NCBI GenBank assembly: GCA_937927845.1
Contig: CALFXE010000078.1
Span: forward strand, 1 to 22,923
DNA: 22,923 nucleotides
Origin: an uncultured Paludibacter sp.
GTDB lineage: Bacteria > Bacteroidota > Bacteroidia > Bacteroidales > Paludibacteraceae
Reading direction: 5' to 3'
In this document: positions 1 to 7,352 of the stretch, piece after piece
How the letters are laid out: each line of letters opens with the position of its first letter
Numbering within the stretch: position 1 is the stretch's first letter
Notes under the pieces: model-generated
What the model saw: only the letters and a program-made list of their open reading frames with translations
What the model was told of the DNA's origin: nothing
The model's database searches: none
Made by a program: the position numbers and the translations under genes

Positions 1-2
1 GC

Positions 3-1643
3 ACATTCCTGTATATGCTTACTATCTCATTAGGTTATATCGCCTTGCTGATGGCGGGCGTATGGATGAGCCGATTGCTCCGTACTAATTTAATGGACGA
101 TGTTTTCAATAACGAGAATGAAAGTTTTCAGCAGGAAACTAAATTGATGGAAAACAAATATTCTGTCAATCTTCCCACAAAGTTTTATTACAAAGGCAAA
201 TGGAACAACGGCTGGATTAACATAGTCAATCCTTTTCGAGCCTCGATTGTGTTGGGTACGCCGGGTTCAGGAAAATCGTATGCCATCGTAAACAATTACA
301 TCAAACAGCAGATTGAGAAAGGCTTTAGTATGTACATTTACGATTTTAAATTTGACGACCTTTCTACAATTGCTTACAATCATTTATTGAAGCATCGGGA
401 TAAGTACAAAGTTCAGCCGAAATTTTACGTGATAAATTTCGATGATCCCCGCAAGAGCCACCGTTGCAATCCACTCAATCCCGACTTTATGACGGACATT
501 TCTGATGCTTACGAAGCAGCATATACCATAATGCTGAACCTCAATCGAAGCTGGATACAGAAGCAAGGGGATTTTTTCGTGGAAAGCCCAATTATCCTAT
601 TGGCGGCAATTATTTGGTATCTGAAAATCTATGAGGACGGCAATTATTGTACATTTCCACACGCCATTGAGTTGCTGAACAAAAAGTATTCGGACGTATT
701 TACCATTCTGACATCATACCCCGATTTGGAAAACTATCTTTCTCCGTTTATGGATGCGTGGCAATCAGGAGCGCAAGACCAATTACAGGGACAGATTGCA
801 TCGGCTAAAATTCCTTTGTCAAGAATGATTAGCCCACAGTTGTATTGGGTTATGACTGGGGATGATTTTACGCTCGACATCAACAATCCCGAAGAACCAA
901 AAATTTTGTGCGTGGGTAATAATCCCGACCGTCAAAATATCTACTCCGCAGCTTTGGGTTTATACAATTCAAGAATTGTAAAACTCATCAATAAAAAAGG
1001 TCAGTTAAAGAGTTCGGTTATCATAGATGAGCTGCCTACAATTTACTTCAGAGGGCTGGATAATCTTATCGCTACTGCGAGAAGTAATAAGGTAGCGGTT
1101 TGTTTAGGCTTTCAGGATTTTTCGCAATTAACAAGGGATTACGGCGACAAAGAGAGCAAGGTAATTCAGAATACCGTAGGTAATATATTCAGTGGTCAGG
1201 TAGTTGGCGAAACGGCAAAAAGCCTTTCGGAACGCTTCGGTAAAGTATTGCAGAAACGTCAAAGTATGACGATTAACCGCAACGATAAATCTACTTCTAT
1301 TTCAACACAGTTAGACAGCCTTATTCCGGCTTCCAAAATTTCAACACTAACACAAGGTATGTTCGTGGGTTCTGTATCGGATAACTTTGACGAACGCATC
1401 GAGCAAAAGATTTTCCACGCTGAAATTGTGGTGGACAATGAAAAAGTTGCCGCAGAAACTAAAGTATATCAGAAGATACCGAAAATCCTATCCTTTGTTA
1501 ATGAACACGGAGAAGATAAAATGAAGCAGGAAATTGAAAGCAATTATCGTCAGATAAAGTCAGACATTCTGCATATTGTTGAAAGTGAAATGGAGCGTAT
1601 CAAGAACGACCCCGATTTACGGCATTTGGTAAAAGAAGGATAA
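3..1643 (+). CDS. mobC: MobC/TraG-family conjugative coupling ATPase, 5' end outside window
   Basis: This is a type IV coupling protein, an inner-membrane ATPase that in this family delivers the relaxase-DNA complex to the mating-pair channel. The reading frame is open to the left edge, so the N-terminus, normally with membrane segments, is missing. The first visible Met is at 15, inside a hydrophobic stretch that is probably the last membrane segment. Counting from that Met, a Walker A loop GTPGSGKS is at residues 81-88, and a Walker B strand VIIDELP is near residue 336, followed by the ARSNKVAVCLGFQDFSQL region (family sensor/Q motif). The C-terminal part is charged and helical. About 545 codons are visible, against roughly 650-670 for full-length Bacteroidetes MobC proteins. 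The family call is firm; the symbol follows CTnDOT usage. Confidence 0.9.
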   Translation, partial: TFLYMLTISLGYIALLMAGVWMSRLLRTNLMDDVFNNENESFQQETKLMENKYSVNLPTKFYYKGKWNNGWINIVNPFRASIVLGTPGSGKSYAIVNNYIKQQIEKGFSMYIYDFKFDDLSTIAYNHLLKHRDKYKVQPKFYVINFDDPRKSHRCNPLNPDFMTDISDAYEAAYTIMLNLNRSWIQKQGDFFVESPIILLAAIIWYLKIYEDGNYCTFPHAIELLNKKYSDVFTILTSYPDLENYLSPFMDAWQSGAQDQLQGQIASAKIPLSRMISPQLYWVMTGDDFTLDINNPEEPKILCVGNNPDRQNIYSAALGLYNSRIVKLINKKGQLKSSVIIDELPTIYFRGLDNLIATARSNKVAVCLGFQDFSQLTRDYGDKESKVIQNTVGNIFSGQVVGETAKSLSERFGKVLQKRQSMTINRNDKSTSISTQLDSLIPASKISTLTQGMFVGSVSDNFDERIEQKIFHAEIVVDNEKVAAETKVYQKIPKILSFVNEHGEDKMKQEIESNYRQIKSDILHIVESEMERIKNDPDLRHLVKEG

Positions 1644-1860
1644 TCAAGAACACAGGTCTTTTTGATAAGCTCATTCATTTCAGTGGAATAACCGAAAGAA
1701 TGATACAGCACAAGTACGTCCATAGTGATGGAATGTTGTAGCTTGACTTCCCATATCAACCTGTTTAAACACGATGTAAATTATGTATTAACCTTTCAAG
1801 AGTACAATAAAGAACTACGACCTTTTAGAGTTTTAGCGAATGTCATTTCGACTTCAAAAA
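1644..1860. other. Intergenic gap between mobC and the first cargo operon
   Basis: About 217 bp with no convincing gene. A minus-strand open frame (1550-1759) overlaps the mobC tail and was not accepted as coding. The right end (about 1835-1860) is homologous to the sequence before the second oxidoreductase gene (about 3770-3794), so the duplicated regulatory region starts here. No clear terminator hairpin was seen after mobC. Confidence 0.4.
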
Positions 1861-1881
1861 CAGTCGTTTTGGATACATCTG
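1861..1881 (+). promoter_or_regulatory. Operator copy 1 of the shared oxidoreductase box
   Basis: A 21-bp box fitting CAG-N4-TTkGGATACwTCkG. It recurs at 3795-3815 and, on the minus strand, at 7332-7352. Fourteen of 21 positions are the same in all three. Copies 1 and 2 are identical from the TTT at box position 8 onward and stay so for six T residues past the box. It lies just upstream of an oxidoreductase gene that is co-oriented with an araC gene, so it is inferred to be an AraC-type binding site. Confidence 0.7.
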
Positions 1882-1897
1882 TTTTTTGAAAGCGTTG

Positions 1898-1905
1898 CAC
1901 TTTTG
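1898..1905 (+). promoter_or_regulatory. -7 element CACTTTTG for the NmrA-like gene
   Basis: CACTTTTG matches the Bacteroidota -7 consensus TAnnTTTG at seven of eight positions, counting the two free ones. It starts 30 bp after the TTT of operator copy 1, the same spacing as in the other two modules. No TTG/TTTG sits at the usual -33 distance, which would fit an activator-dependent promoter. The start codon is 21 bp further on. Confidence 0.55.
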
Positions 1906-1926
1906 CAATAACAAAAAAGAAAAAAT

Positions 1927-2778
1927 ATGAAGATCGTAATTACAGGCTCATTGGGCAACATCAGCAAACCTCTTGTAATAGAATTGATTGCAAAAGGCCA
2001 TTCGGTATCCGTTATCAGTAGCAAAGCCGACAAACAGAAAGACATTGAGTCCCTTGGTGCAAAAGCATTAATCGGCTCAGTAGAAGACATTAATTTTCTA
2101 ACAACAGCTTTTGCAGGTGCCGACGCGGTGTACTGTATGATACCTTTCAATTTTATGGAAGAAGACCAAACAGCTTATTTCAAAAATATTGAAACCAATT
2201 ATGTACAGGCAATCAAACAAAACGAAATTGAGAAAGTTATATTTCTAACCGGTTGGGCGGCTGATACAGAAGACTCTTACCTGCTTAATCAGCTATCAGA
2301 CAGAACGGTCATCGAACTACGCCCCGGTTCTTTTTACACCAACTTTTACAATGATATTCAAACCATAAAAGAAAATGGCGCATTATTGGCAGGCTATGGT
2401 GGGAATGATAAAATTGCTTTTGTTTCACCAAATGATATTGCGGATGTGGTTTTTGAAGAACTGACGACCCCATTTCAAGGAAAAAAAGCCCGCTATGTGG
2501 CAAGCGAAGAATTAACCTGCGATGAAGCTGCAGCAATTTTAGGCGAAGCCATTGGCAAGCCTGACCTGAAGTGGATAGCGCTACCGGAAGAGCAGTTACT
2601 CAACGGCTTAATCCAATCAGGCTTTCCACAACAGCTTGCACATCAATTCGTAAGAATGCAGATGAAGACACATCGTGGGGAAACATTTGAAAATTATCTT
2701 AAAAACAGACCCGTCTTAGGTAAAACAAAATTAAGAGATTTTGCAAAGGAATTTGCAAAAGCATACCATCAAGAATAG
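1927..2778 (+). CDS. NAD(P)-binding NmrA/SDR-like oxidoreductase
   Basis: A 283-residue atypical short-chain dehydrogenase of the NmrA / NAD(P)H-binding class. The Rossmann nucleotide loop is at the extreme N-terminus (KIVITGSLGNIS, residues 2-13, pattern GxxGxxS). The helix and second strand follow, with VSVISSKADK as the likely cofactor-selecting turn. There is no YxxxK catalytic pair where a classical SDR would have it, as is usual for NmrA-like proteins, which act as quinone/azo-type reductases or redox sensors; substrate unknown. The ATG is preceded by an A-rich leader and the shared operator. The araC gene starts 12 bp after the stop, so the two form an operon. Family confident, substrate not. 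Confidence 0.85.
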   Translation: MKIVITGSLGNISKPLVIELIAKGHSVSVISSKADKQKDIESLGAKALIGSVEDINFLTTAFAGADAVYCMIPFNFMEEDQTAYFKNIETNYVQAIKQNEIEKVIFLTGWAADTEDSYLLNQLSDRTVIELRPGSFYTNFYNDIQTIKENGALLAGYGGNDKIAFVSPNDIADVVFEELTTPFQGKKARYVASEELTCDEAAAILGEAIGKPDLKWIALPEEQLLNGLIQSGFPQQLAHQFVRMQMKTHRGETFENYLKNRPVLGKTKLRDFAKEFAKAYHQE

Positions 2779-2790
2779 TTATCTTTGAAT

Positions 2791-3717
2791 ATGGCAAATA
2801 CAAAACCAAATAGGATAAAATCAATTAGTGAGTTTCATCGGCTAAGAGGTTTATCTAAGCCCGAGCATCCTTTGATTAGCGTATTGACAACGGAAGATTT
2901 TACCAAGCTTACCGACCAAATCACTATGAATGTGGTATTTGATTTTTATTTTATTGCTTTGAAACGTATGAAAGGTGTGAAGTATAAATACGGACAACTG
3001 CATTACGATTTTGATGACGACGGCGTGCTGTTCTTTATGTCGCCCAATCAGGTGCTCGAACTTGAAATTATTGAAGAAGAAAATGCTGAAAAGCAATCAG
3101 GTTGGATATTACTCATTCACCCCGACTTTATTTGGAACACGCCATTGGCAAAAACAATTAAGCAGTATGAATTTTTTGATTATTCGGTAAATGAAGCATT
3201 ACTGTTATCAGAAAAAGAAGAAAGAACACTCAACGGCATTATTGAAAACATACGTCAAGAATATCATTCAAACATTGATAAATTTAGCAAACAAATTATT
3301 ATCACACACCTTGAAAATTTATTGAGCTATTCCGAACGGTTTTACAACCGCCAGTTTATCACAAGGGAAAAGGCCAATCATCAAATTTTAGAACGTTTGG
3401 AAAAATTGTTGGCGGATTACTTTAACAGTGACGATCTGGCAATAAGAGGCTTACCATCTGTTCAATATGTTTCGCAAGAACTAAATGTGTCGCCAAGTTA
3501 TTTAGGTAGTTTGTTGCGAACGGTAACCGGTCAAAGCACCCAACAACACATCCACGACAAACTGATAGAAAAAGCGAAAGAAAAACTATCCACCACAAAC
3601 CTTTCCGTAAGCGAAATTGCCTACGAATTGGGTTTTGAACATTCACAATCGTTCAGCAAACTATTCAAGACAAAGACAAACGTTTCGCCTTTGAGGTTTC
3701 GGCAATCGTTTAACTGA
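2791..3717 (+). CDS. AraC-family transcriptional regulator (copy 1)
   Basis: A 308-residue AraC-type regulator. The C-terminal ~100 residues form the double helix-turn-helix (VQYVSQELNVSPSYLGSLLR, then LSVSEIAYELGFEHSQSFSK with the family signature to the end). The N-terminal half is a cupin-like sensing domain with GWILLIHPDFIWNT. I chose the ATG at 2791 over the TTG at 2785. It follows the NmrA-like gene by 12 bp, so it is co-transcribed and probably controls this operon through the upstream box. It is a clear paralogue of the minus-strand AraC at 5577-6497 (shared ISEFHRL, SGWILLIHPDF, RQFITRE, SEIAY.LGFE..QS.SKLFK). The inducing ligand is unknown. Confidence 0.92.
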   Translation: MANTKPNRIKSISEFHRLRGLSKPEHPLISVLTTEDFTKLTDQITMNVVFDFYFIALKRMKGVKYKYGQLHYDFDDDGVLFFMSPNQVLELEIIEEENAEKQSGWILLIHPDFIWNTPLAKTIKQYEFFDYSVNEALLLSEKEERTLNGIIENIRQEYHSNIDKFSKQIIITHLENLLSYSERFYNRQFITREKANHQILERLEKLLADYFNSDDLAIRGLPSVQYVSQELNVSPSYLGSLLRTVTGQSTQQHIHDKLIEKAKEKLSTTNLSVSEIAYELGFEHSQSFSKLFKTKTNVSPLRFRQSFN

Positions 3718-3794
3718 AAAAGAGAACTGGTAAAGCCAATCCACACCCCAAACAATTTAACTGTTCAAAAGAAATTTCATTTAGACTACAATAA

Positions 3795-3815
3795 CAGCTA
3801 ATTTGGATACATCTG
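3795..3815 (+). promoter_or_regulatory. Operator copy 2 of the shared oxidoreductase box
   Basis: Second copy of the CAG-N4-TTkGGATACwTCkG box. The homology to copy 1 runs well beyond the box: the flanking TCATTT and GACT..CAA.AACAG before it, and the T-run and ACAAAAAAG after it, also match. This suggests the whole leader was duplicated. The TTT of the box to the ATG is 59 bp, exactly as in copy 1. Confidence 0.7.
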
Positions 3816-3831
3816 TTTTTTAGGGATGCCG

Positions 3832-3839
3832 CACCTTTG
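3832..3839 (+). promoter_or_regulatory. -7 element CACCTTTG for the SDR/epimerase-like gene
   Basis: CACCTTTG fits TAnnTTTG except for its first base. It starts 30 bp after the TTT of operator copy 2. No -33 TTTG is found at normal distance. The ATG is 21 bp further on. Confidence 0.55.
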
Positions 3840-3860
3840 TATAAACAAAAAAGTATAAAA

Positions 3861-4751
3861 ATGAAAGTATTTGTAACAGGAGCCTCGGGCTTCATCGGCT
3901 CTGCGGTAGTCAGCGAACTAATCGGTGCAGGGCACCAAGTAATTGGTTTGGCACGATCGGAAAAATCTGCAAAAATTGTCCGTGATTTAGGTGCGGAAGT
4001 TTTAAACGGCAGCCTTGACGATCTGGAAATCTTAAAGCAAGGTGTTCAAAATGCTGACAGTGTTATTCACTGCGGATTTAACCACGATTTTATGAAAGGT
4101 GGACAATCCACATTTATAGATGCAGCGGCAACAGACAAAAACGCTATCGAAACAATGGGCGGAACACTAATTGGCACAAATAAAGCAATCGTAGTCACTT
4201 CGGGGATGTTGGGCTTGCCACTCATCAATGGATTTGTAACGGAAGAAAGCACCACGCAACATTCGCCAAGAACTTCGGAAGCAACAGCTTTGTCACTGGC
4301 AGAAAAAGGCATTAATGCTTCCGTCATTCGTTTAGCACCGTCCGTTCACGATAAAGGAGACTATGGCTTTATTCCATTTATCATTTCACTTGCACGTAAA
4401 AATGGTATTTCTGCTTATCCCAACGAAGGTGAAAATCATTGGTGTGCTGTGCATCGTTTGGACGCTGCAAAAGCCTTTCGTTTAGCGATAGAAAAAGGCT
4501 ATAAAGGTGCTTTGTACAATGTTGTTGGCGACACAGGCATTGAACTGAAAACAATCGCAACCCTAATTGGCGAAACGTTGAACTTGCCTGTAAAATCTGT
4601 GTCAGGCGATGAATTAGCGAAACACTTTGAATGGATGAGTAATTTCATTACTATGGAAGGGATGGCTTCAAATTTCAAAACACAAGAGCAATTAGATTGG
4701 CAACCTACACACATCGGTCTGTTGGAAGATATGCAACAAAATTATTTTTAA
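3861..4751 (+). CDS. Extended/atypical SDR, NAD-dependent epimerase-like protein
   Basis: A 296-residue NAD(P)-dependent SDR of the epimerase/dehydratase-like (extended) class. The nucleotide loop TGASGFIG is at residues 6-13. LARSEKSAK follows the second strand, and a D-containing turn (GSLDDLE) is near residue 55. A middle TSGM and a SPRTSEATA segment stand where the catalytic Ser and helix lie, but no canonical YxxxK is evident, so the activity may be atypical. The C-terminal half has the substrate-domain pattern of this family (WCAVHRLDAAKAFRLAIEKG, YNVVGD). The ATG at 3861 is preferred over an in-frame TTG at 3837, which lies inside the -7 element. It carries the same operator and spacing as the NmrA-like gene, and a degraded araC piece follows it. 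Confidence 0.85.
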   Translation: MKVFVTGASGFIGSAVVSELIGAGHQVIGLARSEKSAKIVRDLGAEVLNGSLDDLEILKQGVQNADSVIHCGFNHDFMKGGQSTFIDAAATDKNAIETMGGTLIGTNKAIVVTSGMLGLPLINGFVTEESTTQHSPRTSEATALSLAEKGINASVIRLAPSVHDKGDYGFIPFIISLARKNGISAYPNEGENHWCAVHRLDAAKAFRLAIEKGYKGALYNVVGDTGIELKTIATLIGETLNLPVKSVSGDELAKHFEWMSNFITMEGMASNFKTQEQLDWQPTHIGLLEDMQQNYF

Positions 4752-4771
4752 ATTTGTTTGTGGAACAACGG

Positions 4772-4820
4772 CAAAGTACCCAGCAACACCAACACCAAAA
4801 ATCCACGACAAACAGGTGGA
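4772..4820 (+). pseudogene. Short remnant of an araC-type gene
   Basis: This stretch resembles the HTH region of the upstream araC gene at about 3533-3566: AAAGxACCCAxCAACAC is shared, an 11-base insertion follows, then 13 identical bases (ATCCACGACAAAC). One frame still reads IHDK..E, matching IHDKLIEKA of the intact protein. It stands right after the second oxidoreductase, where an araC gene would be expected if this module once had the same layout as modules 1 and 3. It is short, so chance or a small gene-conversion tract cannot be excluded. Confidence 0.45.
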
Positions 4821-4821
4821 G

Positions 4822-4829
4822 TATTTTTG
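4822..4829 (+). promoter_or_regulatory. -7 element TATTTTTG upstream of the Crp/Fnr gene
   Basis: A full match to TAnnTTTG, 54 bp before the ATG of the Crp/Fnr gene. No TTG is present at the -33 distance. It directly follows the araC remnant. Confidence 0.4.
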
Positions 4830-4883
4830 TAATTTTATATACTCATAAATAAATTAGCAACAATCATAAATCGACTGTAAACA

Positions 4884-5405
4884 ATGATAAACGAATGGGA
4901 CACTTTCAAACATCTTTTTAAACGGCGGGAAGTTCCTGCCAAAACAATCCTTTTACAGGAGGGAGAAATTTCGAGAACAATGTTCTTTATTGAGAAAGGG
5001 TGTTTGCGGACTTTGGTTAATAATGACGGTAAAGAAATTACTACCCAATTTTTCTTTGAAGGGGATAAAGTGTCTTCCATTGAAAGTTTCATGACAAACC
5101 AACCGAGCTTATATAGCATCGAAAGTTTAGAACCTTGTATTTTACAAACTATTCCTCAAAAGGATTTTCAAAATGTTTTAGCGCATTTGCCTGAAATCAA
5201 AGAGGAAATGCAGAAACATCTGTTCAGACGATTTTTAAATTCTCAAAAAGCATTCTATTCCTATCTTAAAAATAATCCTCAAAAACGCTATGAAGAGCTT
5301 ATTGACGAACATCCACATATTATCCAGCGTATTCCACAACATTATATCGCTTCTTATTTAGGCATTACTCCTGTTTCGTTAAGCAGAATTCGAAACAGGC
5401 TATAA
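4884..5405 (+). CDS. Crp/Fnr-family transcriptional regulator
   Basis: A 173-residue regulator with a cyclic-nucleotide-binding-like jelly roll (about residues 15-110; ILLQEGEISRTMFFIEKG, FFFEGDKVSS) and a C-terminal winged-helix recognition segment (HYIASYLGITPVSLSRIRNRL, 153-173). It is a little shorter than common Bacteroidota relatives (about 190 residues) but shows no frameshift and ends in the typical SRIRNR motif. It has no Cys cluster like Fnr, so an oxygen-sensing iron-sulfur role is unlikely; the ligand is unknown. The same C-terminal sequence occurs as a broken copy at 8361-8617. It may regulate the adjacent oxidoreductase modules. Confidence 0.9.
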   Translation: MINEWDTFKHLFKRREVPAKTILLQEGEISRTMFFIEKGCLRTLVNNDGKEITTQFFFEGDKVSSIESFMTNQPSLYSIESLEPCILQTIPQKDFQNVLAHLPEIKEEMQKHLFRRFLNSQKAFYSYLKNNPQKRYEELIDEHPHIIQRIPQHYIASYLGITPVSLSRIRNRL

Positions 5406-5450
5406 TGGCGGTGTGAATGAATTTAATAGCGTTCCAATTTTAATGTGATA

Positions 5451-5462
5451 CTAGTGCACTAG
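5451..5462. repeat. 12-bp perfect palindrome CTAGTGCACTAG
   Basis: A perfect palindrome in the 171-bp gap between the convergent Crp/Fnr and AraC genes. There is no T-tract after it, so it is not a typical terminator. It could be a dimeric protein-binding site, but at 12 bp chance is possible. Confidence 0.3.
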
Positions 5463-5576
5463 GGTAACCGGGTCTTAAATTGTTTGTAACCCCAAAAAAA
5501 AGTGGGTATGATATGAGACCATTCAAATAAGCTAACGTGCAACTTTAAACGGTTAGTGGCAATTTTGAAAAACCAT

Positions 5577-6497
5577 TTACATATGCCGCTGATATAAACT
5601 CCTGAATTCAAGCGGCGTCTGGCGTGTAACCTTTTTGAATAGCTTGCTCAATGATTGTGGTTGTTCAAATCCTAAGTTATAGGCGATCTCGCTTACGGTA
5701 AGTGTCGTAGTAGAGAGTTTGAGTTTGGCCACCTCTATAAGTTTGAACTGGATATGTTGGCTGGCATTATTTCCTGTTGTATTCTTCAACACGCTACTCA
5801 GATAATCGGGAGTTTTGTTCAATTTTTCGCTGAAATACTGTACTGTTGGAAGCACCCGTTGCCTATCGTTTGTTTCGTTGAAATATAGCTCCAGTAATTC
5901 TTCAAATCTTGTGAGTAATTCGTGATTACTACGTTCTCGCGTAATGAATTGTCTTTTGTAGTAGCGATTTGCATAATTCAGCAAGAGTTCGATCTGGGAG
6001 ATGATAATCTTTTTACTGAAATCATCCATATTCCTGCTGTATTCTTCGCGGATGCTGTCCAAAAGGATACCCATATTGTACTCTTCTCTCTCGGAAAGAA
6101 AAAGCGCCTCATTGATGGCATATCCGAAATATTCATATCCCTTTATCGTTTTGGCCAGCGTGGTATTCCATAAAAAATCTGGATGGATAAGCAGTATCCA
6201 TCCAGATGGCTCCTGCCTGGGTAATTCATCGTTGAATTTAATATTTAGGATCTGTCCTGGTGAAAAAAATGACATCAGACCCTCATCGAAGTCATAGGGC
6301 AACTGTCCATAATTAAACTTTCCCAGTACATTCTTCTTTAATGCAATGGAATAGAATGACTGTGACCAGCACTTAACCGTTACCCCATTATACATTTCCG
6401 CATAATCTACCAAGCTGATCAACGGATGTAAAGGCTTAGGTAAATTATACAAACGGTGAAATTCGCTAATGGTTTTGACTTGAATGATTTCCTCCAT
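5577..6497 (-). CDS. AraC-family transcriptional regulator (copy 2)
   Basis: A 306-residue AraC-type protein on the minus strand, with the C-terminal double HTH (LSTTTLTVSEIAYNLGFEQP then QSLSKLFKKVTRQTPLEFR) and the same cupin-like N-terminal domain as copy 1 (GWILLIHPDFLWNT). It begins 20 bp after the stop of the SDR gene at 6518-7282, so the two are co-transcribed. This is the same enzyme-then-AraC layout as the module at 1927-3717. It is a diverged paralogue of copy 1. Since the operons share one box, the two regulators may bind the same DNA or cross-talk; this is inferred. Confidence 0.92.
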   Translation of the reverse strand: MEEIIQVKTISEFHRLYNLPKPLHPLISLVDYAEMYNGVTVKCWSQSFYSIALKKNVLGKFNYGQLPYDFDEGLMSFFSPGQILNIKFNDELPRQEPSGWILLIHPDFLWNTTLAKTIKGYEYFGYAINEALFLSEREEYNMGILLDSIREEYSRNMDDFSKKIIISQIELLLNYANRYYKRQFITRERSNHELLTRFEELLELYFNETNDRQRVLPTVQYFSEKLNKTPDYLSSVLKNTTGNNASQHIQFKLIEVAKLKLSTTTLTVSEIAYNLGFEQPQSLSKLFKKVTRQTPLEFRSLYQRHM

Positions 6498-6517
6498 GGG
6501 TTAAATTTACCAAATAA

Positions 6518-7282
6518 TTACAAGTTACTACCACCTGACACCTCAATTCGTTGAGCATTGATCCAATAGGCTTCTTCAGTACAGAGAAAAGCAACTACAG
6601 CGCCGATATCTTTAGGCAGACCAACTCGCCCCAAGGTTGTTTCAGCAGCCAGTGCAGCATTCATGTCTTTGTTGTCCCTCACTGCACCTCCTAAAATATC
6701 GGTCTCGATAGCGCCCGGAGCTACTGAATTTGCACGGATTTTTCGTGTTCCCAATTCTTTAGCCTGATATCTGGTAAGTACTTCAAGTCCGCCTTTCATG
6801 GAGGCATATGCCGCAAACCCCGGTGTGGAAAAACGCGTTAACCCGGTTGAAATATTCACGATTCCTCCTCCGTCGTTCATCATACGTAAAGCATGCTGGG
6901 TGATAAAGAAGGGTGCCATCAGATGGATGTGTATCATCTCCTTAAATTGATCGATGGTAGCATCGTCAAAAGTTGAAAAAGCAATAGCTCCTGCGTTGTT
7001 TATCAGATAGTCTAATTGTGAGTTGTTGAAATTGTTTTTTAACAGTGGTGATAATTTCTCCGAAAAAAAAGGGGCATAAGCTTCATAGGCAGCAACGTCC
7101 AATTGTAAAGCCGCTGCTTTATTCCCATAGGATTTTATTTGTTCGACAACCTCATTGGCTGCTCTTTCATTGGATAGGTAGGTGATAATTACATCTAAGC
7201 CCTTTTTTGCCAGGTTAAGCGCTATATCCCGACCTATTCCACGGCTTCCGCCGGTTACTAAGGCAATTTTCTGTTTGTTCAT
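6518..7282 (-). CDS. Classical short-chain dehydrogenase/reductase (3-oxoacyl-ACP reductase-like)
   Basis: A 254-residue NAD(P)H-dependent classical SDR. The cofactor loop TGGSRGIG is at residues 10-17, NNAG at 95-98, catalytic Ser145, and Tyr159-xxx-Lys163 (YASMK), followed by the PGAIETDI cofactor-closing segment. The C-terminal GGAxxxxxG-like region ends in EVSGGSNL. It resembles FabG-like and glucose/quinone-type reductases; substrate not decidable. I placed the start at the ATG giving MNKQKIALVTGG; a longer in-frame version from 7378 would run through the operator and -7 element. It heads an operon with AraC copy 2 and carries operator copy 3. Confidence 0.92.
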   Translation of the reverse strand: MNKQKIALVTGGSRGIGRDIALNLAKKGLDVIITYLSNERAANEVVEQIKSYGNKAAALQLDVAAYEAYAPFFSEKLSPLLKNNFNNSQLDYLINNAGAIAFSTFDDATIDQFKEMIHIHLMAPFFITQHALRMMNDGGGIVNISTGLTRFSTPGFAAYASMKGGLEVLTRYQAKELGTRKIRANSVAPGAIETDILGGAVRDNKDMNAALAAETTLGRVGLPKDIGAVVAFLCTEEAYWINAQRIEVSGGSNL

Positions 7283-7307
7283 TATGATTTTTATTTTAAT
7301 TACCCTA

Positions 7308-7315
7308 CAAAGGTC
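7308..7315 (-). promoter_or_regulatory. -7 element GACCTTTG for the minus-strand SDR
   Basis: Read on the minus strand, GACCTTTG fits TAnnTTTG except its first base. It starts 30 bp after the TTG of operator copy 3, the same distance as in copies 1 and 2. The start codon is 25 bp beyond it. Confidence 0.5.
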
Positions 7316-7331
7316 TTTAAAACAATGGCAG

Positions 7332-7352
7332 CCGAAGTATCCCAATCCGCTG
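7332..7352 (-). promoter_or_regulatory. Operator copy 3 of the shared oxidoreductase box
   Basis: On the minus strand this reads CAG-N4-TTGGGATACTTCGG. It is more diverged than copies 1 and 2, but 14 of 21 positions agree with both, and the spacing to the -7 element is identical. Unlike copies 1 and 2, the flanks do not match, so conservation of the box itself points to selection rather than recent duplication. Confidence 0.65.

Noticed and set aside
1550..1759. Minus-strand 69-codon frame over the end of mobC and the gap after it
   Set aside because: More than half of it is antisense to mobC coding sequence, with no promoter or family match. It may be an old gene fragment but is not supportable.
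2780..2787. TATCTTTG just before the first araC gene, a perfect -7 consensus
   Set aside because: It sits only 3 bp before the start codon and the nearest TTTG is 24 bp upstream, so an operon transcript from the NmrA-like gene is more likely.
3837..3860. TTG start giving the SDR/epimerase-like protein eight extra residues
   Set aside because: The TTG is part of the -7 element CACCTTTG, and the protein family begins with MKVFVTGASG at 3861.
5480..5510. A-tract with ACCC/GGGT flanks as a bidirectional terminator for the convergent Crp/Fnr and AraC genes
   Set aside because: The stem is only about four pairs with a mismatch beside the loop, too weak to call.
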